Source of the DNA: Streptomyces sp. LUP47B
GTDB lineage: Bacteria > Actinomycetota > Actinomycetes > Streptomycetales > Streptomycetaceae
Length of the DNA: 64,000 nt
Direction of reading: 5' to 3'
NCBI RefSeq assembly: GCF_001746295.1
Contig: NZ_MJAH01000004.1
Span: 277,995-341,994 of the forward strand
Below the pieces are notes generated by a model. It was not told the origin of the DNA. It saw only the letters and a list, made by a program, of their open reading frames with translations, and searched no databases. The position numbers and the translations under genes are program-made. Positions 58,018 through 64,000 of this stretch are shown here, one piece after another; the stretch's first letter is position 1; each line of letters begins with the position of its first letter.

Positions 58018-58874
58018 GCACCCGCACCCTGATCTCCCCGGCGACGCTCGCCCGTCCGCGCGGCAGGGCCGTCTACTGGGCCGTCTTCACCACGGTCGTC
58101 GTGCTCTTCGCGCTCGCCTTCCTCTTCCCCGTCTACTGGATGGTCACGGGGGCGATGAAGTCGCCGGACGAGGTGACGCGCACGCCGCCCACCCTCGTCC
58201 CCGAGCAGTGGCACCTCGACGGCTACACCGACGCCTGGGACCTCATGCAGCTGCCGCAACACCTGTGGAACACGGTGGTCCAGGCGGCCGGTGCCTGGGC
58301 GTTCCAGCTCGTCCTGTGCACGGCCGCCGCCTACGCCCTGTCCCGGCTCAGGCCCGTCTTCGGCAAGGTGGTCCTCGGCGGGATCCTCGCCACGCTGATG
58401 GTCCCGGCCCAGGCCCTGGTCGTACCGAAGTACCTGACCGTCGCCGACCTGGGCCTGCTCAACGACCCCCTCGCCATCTGGCTGCCGGCCGTCGCCAACG
58501 CCTTCAACCTGTATCTGCTCAAGCGGTTCTTCGACCAGCTCCCGCGCGATGTGCTGGAGGCCGCCGAGATCGACGGGGCCGGAAAGCTGCGCGTCCTGTG
58601 GTCGATCGTGCTGCCCATGTCGAGGCCGGTCCTCGGGGTGGTCTCGATCTTCGCCCTGGTCGCCGTCTGGCAGGACTTCCTGTGGCCGCTGATGGTCTTC
58701 TCCGACACCGACAAGCAGCCCATCAGCGTGGCACTCGTCCAGCTGTCGCAGAACATCCAACTGACCGTGCTCATCGCCGCGATGGTGATCGCCAGCATCC
58801 CGATGGTCGCCCTGTTCCTCGTCTTCCAGCGGCACATCGTCGCCGGGATCGGCGCGGGCGGCACGAAGGGCTGA
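58014..58874 (+). CDS. Carbohydrate ABC transporter permease (MalG type)
   Basis: 286-residue membrane protein with six segments. FPVYWMVTGAMKSPDEV opens the typical MalG fold and DVLEAAEIDGAGKLRVLWSI is the EAA-loop near residue 190; WQDFLWPLMVF is the usual late motif. Translationally coupled to the MalF-type gene by a 4-bp overlap. No ATPase gene is in this operon, so a shared MsiK-like ATPase is expected. Confidence 0.94.
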   Translation: MSTRTLISPATLARPRGRAVYWAVFTTVVVLFALAFLFPVYWMVTGAMKSPDEVTRTPPTLVPEQWHLDGYTDAWDLMQLPQHLWNTVVQAAGAWAFQLVLCTAAAYALSRLRPVFGKVVLGGILATLMVPAQALVVPKYLTVADLGLLNDPLAIWLPAVANAFNLYLLKRFFDQLPRDVLEAAEIDGAGKLRVLWSIVLPMSRPVLGVVSIFALVAVWQDFLWPLMVFSDTDKQPISVALVQLSQNIQLTVLIAAMVIASIPMVALFLVFQRHIVAGIGAGGTKG

Positions 58875-58907
58875 CACCGCCCGTCCGCCTACAGAAGGGA
58901 CCTCCTC

Positions 58908-60491
58908 GTGGGACAGCCCACCGAGTGGTGGCGCTCCGCCGTCATCTACCAGGTCTACGTCCGCAGCTTCGCCGACGGTGACGGGGACGGCACCGGCGAC
59001 CTCGCCGGAGTCCGTGCCAGGCTGCCGTATCTCGCCGAACTCGGCGTGGACGCCCTGTGGTTCAACCCCTGGTACCTCTCCCCGATGAAGGACGGCGGCT
59101 ACGACGTCGCCGACTACCGCGCCATCGACCCCGCCTTCGGCACCCTCGCCGAGGCGGAGAAGCTGATCGCGGAGGCACGGGAGCTGGGCATCCGCTCGAT
59201 CGTCGACGTCGTGCCCAACCATGTCTCCGACCAACACCCCTGGTTCCAGGCAGCTTTGAACGCGGGCCCGGGCAGCCCTGAACGCGAGCTGTTCCACTTC
59301 CGGCGCGGACGCGGCAAGCGGGGCGAACTCCCGCCCAACGACTGGCCCTCGCAGTTCGTCGGCTCCGCCGAGCCGGTGTGGACGCGGCTGCCCGACGGCG
59401 ACTGGTACCTGCACCTGTTCACCCCACAGCAGCCCGACCTCAACTGGGCCCACCCGGCCGTCCGCCGGGAACACGAGGACATCCTGCGCTTCTGGTTCGA
59501 GCGGGGAGTGGCGGGCGTCCGCATCGACTCGGCCGCCCTGCTCGCCAAGGACCCCGCGCTGCCCGACCTGGCCGACGGACCCGACCCGCACCCCTTCGTC
59601 GACCGCGACGAACTCCACGACATCTACCGCTCCTGGCGGGCGATCGCCGACGAGTACGACGGAGTCTTCGTCGGCGAGGTCTGGCTCCCGGACACCGAAC
59701 GCTTCGCCCGCTACCTGCGCCCCGACGAGCTGCACACCGCCTTCAACTTCTCCTTCCTGACCTGCCCCTGGGACGCCGGGCGGCTGCGCACCTCGATCGA
59801 CACGACCCTCGCCGGGCACGCCCCGGTCGGTGCCCCCGCCACCTGGGTGCTGTGCAACCACGACATCACCCGCACCGTCACCCGCTACGGCCGTACGGAC
59901 ACCGGGTTCGCCTTCGCGGCCAAGGCCTTCGGCACCCCGGGCGACCTCGACCTCGGCACCCGGCGGGCCCGCGCGGCGGCTCTGCTCTCGCTCGCCCTCC
60001 CCGGGGCCGTCTACGTCTACCAGGGCGAGGAGCTCGGCCTGCCCGAGGCGGAGATCCCCCGGGAGCGCATCGAGGACCCCATGCACTTCCGCTCCGGCGG
60101 CACGGACCCCGGGCGCGACGGATGCCGGGTGCCGCTGCCGTGGGCGGCCGGGGCGCCCCATGCCGGGTTCGGCGGCGAGCCCTGGCTGCCGCAGCCCGCC
60201 GACTGGGCGTCGTACGCCGTCGACCGGCAGGTCGTGGACCCGGGGTCGATGCTCAGCCTGTACCGCGAGGGCATCCGGCTCCGGCCGCTCCTCGGCGACG
60301 GCCCGCTCACCTGGCTACCGGCGCCCGAGGGCGTTCTCGCCTTCGCCCGTGCGGGCGGTGTCCTGTGCGTGGTGAATCTCGCCGACACCGCCGTGGACCT
60401 GCCCGAGCACACCGCACTGCTGCTTGCCAGCGGCCCCTTGGACGGAGCGGGCCGACTGCCCGAGGACACCGCGGTCTGGCTCCGGAGCTGA
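58908..60491 (+). CDS. GH13 alpha-glucosidase (oligo-glucosidase type)
   Basis: 527-residue cytosolic enzyme. All four GH13 regions are visible: DVVPNHV (from residue 100), GVRIDSAAL with nucleophile Asp207, VGEVW with acid/base Glu257, and CNHDITR with Asp319. The N-terminus WWRSAVIYQVYVRSFADGDG and the layout match actinobacterial alpha-glucosidases of the oligo-1,6/alpha-glucosidase group; trehalose-related activity is the alternative. It would hydrolyse the oligosaccharides brought in by the upstream transporter. GTG start with AAGGGA upstream, 33 bp after the permease. Confidence 0.94.
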   Translation: MGQPTEWWRSAVIYQVYVRSFADGDGDGTGDLAGVRARLPYLAELGVDALWFNPWYLSPMKDGGYDVADYRAIDPAFGTLAEAEKLIAEARELGIRSIVDVVPNHVSDQHPWFQAALNAGPGSPERELFHFRRGRGKRGELPPNDWPSQFVGSAEPVWTRLPDGDWYLHLFTPQQPDLNWAHPAVRREHEDILRFWFERGVAGVRIDSAALLAKDPALPDLADGPDPHPFVDRDELHDIYRSWRAIADEYDGVFVGEVWLPDTERFARYLRPDELHTAFNFSFLTCPWDAGRLRTSIDTTLAGHAPVGAPATWVLCNHDITRTVTRYGRTDTGFAFAAKAFGTPGDLDLGTRRARAAALLSLALPGAVYVYQGEELGLPEAEIPRERIEDPMHFRSGGTDPGRDGCRVPLPWAAGAPHAGFGGEPWLPQPADWASYAVDRQVVDPGSMLSLYREGIRLRPLLGDGPLTWLPAPEGVLAFARAGGVLCVVNLADTAVDLPEHTALLLASGPLDGAGRLPEDTAVWLRS

Positions 60492-60524
60492 GACCGCAGT
60501 ACCCCCACACGAAGGGATCAGCAC

Positions 60525-62687
60525 ATGCGCAGATCTGTCAGGGGCATGCCAACCGTCATGGTGGTGGCCCTCTCCGCCGGCCTTCTCACCGCCACGGCGC
60601 CCACCGCCCACGCGGCGGCGGGTGCCACCCTCCCCTTCACCTCGGTCGAGGCCGAGTCCGCCACCACGACCGGCACGAGGATCGGCCCCGACCACACGCA
60701 GGGCACGCTCGCCTCGGAGGCGTCCGGGCGGCAGGCGGTACGGCTGGGCTCGGGGCAACGCGTCGAGTTCACCGTGCCGCGCGCGGCCAACGCCGTGAAC
60801 GTCGCCTACAGCGTCCCCGACGGCCAGTCCGGCACGCTGAACGTCTACGTCAACGGCACCAGGCTCGCGAGGACGCTCCCGGTAACCTCCAAGTACTCCT
60901 ACGTCGAAACCAGTTGGATTCCCGGCGCCAGGACCCACCACTTCTTCGACAACGCCCGCCTCCTGCTCGGCCAGAACGTCCAGGCGGGCGACGAGGTCGC
61001 CTTCGAGGCGGCGGGGACCCAAGTCACCGTGGACGTGGCCGACTTCGAGCAGGTCGCGGCGGCCGCCGAGCAGCCCGCCGGGTCCGTGTCCGTCACCTCC
61101 AAGGGCGCCGACCCCACCGGCAACGGCGACTCCACCCAGGCCTTCCGGGACGCGATCTCCGCCGCCCAAGGGGGAGTGGTCTGGATTCCGCCGGGCGACT
61201 ACCGGCTGACGTCCGCCCTCAGCGGCGTCCAGAACGTCACCCTCCAGGGCGCCGGAAACTGGCACTCGGTCGTGCACTCCTCCCGCTTCATCGACCAGTC
61301 CGGCTCCTCCGGGGGCGTCCACATCAAGGACTTCGCGGTCATCGGCGAGGTGACGGAGCGCGTCGACTCCAACCCGGACAACTTCGTCAACGGCTCCCTG
61401 GGGGCCGGGAGTTCGGTGTCCGGGATGTGGCTCCAGCACCTCAAGGTCGGCCTCTGGCTGACGGGCGACAACGACAACCTCGTCGTGGAGAACAACCGCT
61501 TCCTCGACATGACCGCCGACGGCCTCAACCTCAACGGCAACGCGCGCGGAGTCCGCGTGCGGAACAACTTCCTGCGCAACCAGGGTGACGACGCGCTCGC
61601 CATGTGGTCGCTGTACGCGCCGGACACGAACAGCAGCTTCGAGAACAACACCATCAGCCAGCCGAACCTGGCCAACGGCATCGCGATCTACGGCGGCACC
61701 GACATCGCGGTGAGGAACAACCTGGTCTCCGACACCAACGCCCTCGGCAGCGGCATCGCGATCTCCAACCAGAAGTTCCTCGACCCGTTCTTCCCGCTGT
61801 CCGGCACCATCACGGTCGACGGCAACACCCTGGTCCGCACCGGCGCGATGAACCCCAACTGGAACCACCCGATGGGCGCGTTGCGCGTAGACTCGTACGA
61901 CAGCGCCATCAACGCCACGGTGAACATCACCAACACGACGATCACCGACAGCCCGTACAGCGCCTTCGAGTTCGTGTCCGGCGGCGGACAGGGGTATCCC
62001 GTCCGTAACGTCACCGTGGACGGCGCGACCGTCCGCAACACGGGCACGGTCGTCGTGCAGGCGGAGGCCCAGGGCGCCGCCACCTTCCGCGATGTCACGG
62101 CGACGGGCGTCGGCGCGGCAGGCGTCTACAACTGCCCCTACCCGGCGAACTCCGGCACCTTCGCCCTCACCGACGGCGGCGGCAACTCCGGCTGGAGCAC
62201 CACCTGGTCGGACTGCTCGACCTGGCCGCAGCCCGGACAGGGCAACCCGGACCCCGATCCGAACCGCAACCTGGCCAAGAGCCGCCCGGCCACCGCCACC
62301 GGCTCCCAGGACGTCTACACACCCGGCAAGGCGGTCGACGGCGACGCGAACAGCTACTGGGAGTCCGCCAACAACGCCTTCCCGCAGTCCTGGACCGTGG
62401 ACCTCGGCTCGGTGGAGACGGTCCGCCGTCTGGTGCTGAAGCTGCCGCCGTCCTCCGCGTGGGGCGCGCGCACCCAGACCCTCACCGTGCTGGGCAGCAC
62501 CGACAACAACAGCTACGCCACCGTCGTCGGCGCGCAGGGCTACCGCTTCGACCCGGCGACCGGCAACACCGCCACCGTCTCCCTGCCCGGCGGTACCGGC
62601 CTGCGCTACCTACGCCTCTCGGTCAGCGCCAACTCCGGCTGGCCCGCAGGGCAGTTCAGCGAAGTGGAGGCGTACTCGACTTCGTGA
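60525..62687 (+). CDS. Secreted GH87-type alpha-1,3-glucanase with CBM35-like and F5/8C domains
   Basis: 720-residue exported enzyme. Residues 1-31 form a signal peptide (cleaved near AHAAAG). Residues about 36-178 are a CBM35/CBM6-like module (FTSVEAESATTTGTRIG). Residues about 185-560 form a right-handed parallel beta-helix of the pectate-lyase type with TADGLNLNGNARGVRVRNNF and RNQGDDALAMWS. Asp332, Asp355 and Asp356 have the +23, +24 spacing I recall for the catalytic Asp residues of GH87 alpha-1,3-glucanases (mutanase/mycodextranase). A Pro-rich linker and an F5/8-type C domain (about 578-720: NLAKSRPATATGSQDVYTPG) complete it. Last gene of the LacI-controlled set; its 3' end overlaps the convergent ABC gene by 32 bp. 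Confidence 0.85.
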   Translation: MRRSVRGMPTVMVVALSAGLLTATAPTAHAAAGATLPFTSVEAESATTTGTRIGPDHTQGTLASEASGRQAVRLGSGQRVEFTVPRAANAVNVAYSVPDGQSGTLNVYVNGTRLARTLPVTSKYSYVETSWIPGARTHHFFDNARLLLGQNVQAGDEVAFEAAGTQVTVDVADFEQVAAAAEQPAGSVSVTSKGADPTGNGDSTQAFRDAISAAQGGVVWIPPGDYRLTSALSGVQNVTLQGAGNWHSVVHSSRFIDQSGSSGGVHIKDFAVIGEVTERVDSNPDNFVNGSLGAGSSVSGMWLQHLKVGLWLTGDNDNLVVENNRFLDMTADGLNLNGNARGVRVRNNFLRNQGDDALAMWSLYAPDTNSSFENNTISQPNLANGIAIYGGTDIAVRNNLVSDTNALGSGIAISNQKFLDPFFPLSGTITVDGNTLVRTGAMNPNWNHPMGALRVDSYDSAINATVNITNTTITDSPYSAFEFVSGGGQGYPVRNVTVDGATVRNTGTVVVQAEAQGAATFRDVTATGVGAAGVYNCPYPANSGTFALTDGGGNSGWSTTWSDCSTWPQPGQGNPDPDPNRNLAKSRPATATGSQDVYTPGKAVDGDANSYWESANNAFPQSWTVDLGSVETVRRLVLKLPPSSAWGARTQTLTVLGSTDNNSYATVVGAQGYRFDPATGNTATVSLPGGTGLRYLRLSVSANSGWPAGQFSEVEAYSTS

Positions 62688-63480
62688 CGACGGCGTCCTG
62701 AACGACCCCGCGCTTCGCCGCCTGGATCTGCTCGTACACATGGGTGCGCAGTTCGGCGAAGCGCGGGGCCACACGCGTGTGCAACTGATCCCGCTCGTCC
62801 GGCAGATCGATCTTCAGCTGCTCCTGCACGACCGTGGGCGAGGCGGACAGCACGATCACCCGCTCGCCCAGGTAGACCGCCTCGTCGATGTCGTGGGTGA
62901 CGAACAGGATCGTGATGCCGCGCTCCCGCCACAGCCGTCGTACGAGATCCTCCAGGTCGGCGCGGGTCTGGGCGTCCACGGCCGCGAACGGCTCGTCCAT
63001 CAGCAGTACTTCGGGCTCGTACGCGAGCGCGCGGGCGATCGCGACGCGCTGCTGCATCCCGCCGGACAGCTGCCAGGGATACGCCCCCGAGGCCTCCGTG
63101 AGATCCACCGACTCCAGCGCGTCGGCCACCAGTTCACGTCGCCTGGCCTTGCTCAAGTCCTTCTGCTTCAGCGGCAGTTCGACGTTGTCGGCGACGCGCA
63201 TCCAGGGGAAGAGGCTGCGGCCGTACTCCTGGAAGACGAAGGCCATCCCGGGCGGGGGTCCGCTCACCTTCCGTCCCGCCAGGTGGACTTCGCCGGCGGT
63301 CGGGGTGAGCAGGCCGCCCATGCACTTCAGCAGGGTCGTCTTGCCGCAGCCCGACGGGCCGACGAGACAGACGAGTTCGCCCGCCTCGACGGTGAAGGTG
63401 AGGTCGCGGACCGCCTCCACACGGCGGCCGGACCCGTCGTAGACCTTCTTGAGGCCGGATACGCCAAGAAGCGCGTGCAT
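62656..63480 (-). CDS. ABC transporter ATP-binding protein (nitrate/sulfonate/taurine type)
   Basis: 274-residue ATPase. Walker A is LVGPSGCGKTTLLKCM near residue 44, Q-loop FVFQEYGRSLFPWMRVADN (the aromatic-rich form of NitT/TauT ATPases), signature LSGGMQQRVAIARAL, Walker B VLLMDEPFAAVDA and switch His in VTHDIDEA. ATG with GAAAGGG upstream. Its last 32 bp overlap the convergent GH87 gene end. A permease gene lies upstream in the same direction. The transported compound (nitrate, aliphatic sulfonate, taurine, pyrimidine precursor) cannot be told. Confidence 0.94.
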   Translation of the reverse strand: MHALLGVSGLKKVYDGSGRRVEAVRDLTFTVEAGELVCLVGPSGCGKTTLLKCMGGLLTPTAGEVHLAGRKVSGPPPGMAFVFQEYGRSLFPWMRVADNVELPLKQKDLSKARRRELVADALESVDLTEASGAYPWQLSGGMQQRVAIARALAYEPEVLLMDEPFAAVDAQTRADLEDLVRRLWRERGITILFVTHDIDEAVYLGERVIVLSASPTVVQEQLKIDLPDERDQLHTRVAPRFAELRTHVYEQIQAAKRGVVQDAVVTKSSTPPLR

Positions 63481-63506
63481 GGACCGCCCTTTCGGGTTCG
63501 GGTGAT

Positions 63507-64000
63507 TCACGGGGACCGCCGGGCCGAGGCACGCAGGCCGTGGTACCAGGCGAGGGCCCGCCGCTCGACCAGCTGGAAGACGACGGAGAGCAGATAGCCG
63601 AGCAGACCGAGGACGAGGATCCCGGTCCACATGTCGGGGACCGCGAAACTGCGCTGGAACTGGACGATCGTGAAGCCGATGCCGTTGCTGGCCGCGAACA
63701 TCTCGCTGATGACCATCAGGATGATGCCGATCGAGAGGGCCTGGCGCAGACCCGCGAAGATCTGCGGACTCGCCGAGCGCAGTACCAGGTCGCGCAGGCG
63801 CGAGGGGCCGGTGATGCCGTAGGAACGGGCCGTCTCCAGCATTACCGGGTCGACCGCGCGCACGCCCTCGACCGTGTTGAGCAGGATCGGCCAGACACAG
63901 CCGCTCGCGATCACCGTGACCTTCATGGTGTCGCCGATGCCCGCGAACAGCATGATGACCGGGACCAGGACCGGCGGCGGGACCGCCCGCAGGAACTCCA
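63507..64000 (-). CDS. ABC transporter permease (SsuC/TauC type), 5' end beyond the window
   Basis: The frame is open to the window edge, continuing upstream of the internal Met at 63953 with EFLRAVPPPVLVPVIMLF. About 163 residues are seen, the C-terminal part of a permease of usually 250-280 residues. The EAA-loop reads ETARSYGITGPSRLRDLVL, followed by LRQALSIGIILMVISEMFAA, which are hallmarks of SsuC/TauC-type permeases. It lies 26 bp before the ATPase gene and belongs to the same operon; the binding protein should be outside the window. Confidence 0.92.
   Translation of the reverse strand, partial: EFLRAVPPPVLVPVIMLFAGIGDTMKVTVIASGCVWPILLNTVEGVRAVDPVMLETARSYGITGPSRLRDLVLRSASPQIFAGLRQALSIGIILMVISEMFAASNGIGFTIVQFQRSFAVPDMWTGILVLGLLGYLLSVVFQLVERRALAWYHGLRASARRSP

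Noticed and set aside
1..64000. tRNA or rRNA genes
   Set aside because: No cloverleaf-like segment with a TTCGA-type loop or conserved rRNA stretch was noticed in the gaps; a covariance-model search could confirm.

Overview
The window is about 70% GC, with dense codon-biased genes, many GTG starts, 4-bp ATGA/GTGA overlaps, twin-arginine and lipoprotein export signals, and large families of secreted glycoside hydrolases, ABC sugar transporters and GntR/LacI/DeoR/IclR/AraC regulators. This is what a Streptomyces chromosome (or a very close actinomycete) looks like. Two copies of intergenic repeat sequence that I recognise from Streptomyces genomes support this. No rRNA, tRNA or CRISPR array was seen.

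Layout. 1-3.4 kb: transketolase (3' end outside the window), divergent AraC regulator and a VOC protein. 3.6-6.85 kb: secreted phosphoesterase with a possible PHO box, MFS exporter and a TolB-like protein. 6.9-9.7 kb: secreted GH16 beta-glucanase with its own promoter and palindromic operator, then an L,D-transpeptidase lipoprotein. 10.1-12.8 kb: MMPL transporter and VOC protein, divergent around a palindrome. 12.9-14.8 kb: NarL-type two-component system. 14.8-20 kb: IclR and MarR regulators divergent from an operon of SDR, amidohydrolase, acyl-CoA ligase and MaoC hydratase, which looks like a CoA-dependent catabolic pathway.

20-38.4 kb is a large glycan-use locus. One strand carries a probable seven-gene operon: PfkB kinase with a repetitive tail, sugar-binding lipoprotein, two permeases, GH2 beta-galactosidase, then two Tat-exported phosphoesterase-like proteins. 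The other strand carries a DeoR regulator, GH4, GH38 alpha-mannosidase and GH29 alpha-L-fucosidase, followed by a cupin protein. A secreted GH18 chitinase with a DasR-like site follows at 38.5-40.2 kb. 40.4-44.8 kb: ATP-grasp protein, metallophosphoesterase, 4'-phosphopantetheinyl transferase, a small unknown protein and an alpha/beta hydrolase.

44.8-46.9 kb: an ImmA-like HExxH protein and XRE regulator pair, divergent from a stand-alone MmyB-type ligand-binding domain. 47-54.5 kb: cache-domain protein and FadR-type regulator, divergent from a polyamine-type ABC operon that is interrupted just after its ATPase gene by a solo tnpB in the opposite orientation. 54.6-62.7 kb: LacI regulator, sugar-binding lipoprotein, two permeases, GH13 alpha-glucosidase and a secreted GH87-type enzyme. 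Together these read as an alpha-1,3-glucan (or nigeran) locus: the GH87 enzyme cuts the polymer outside, the ABC system imports oligosaccharides and GH13 hydrolyses them inside. 62.7-64 kb: ATPase and truncated permease of a nitrate/sulfonate/taurine-type ABC transporter.
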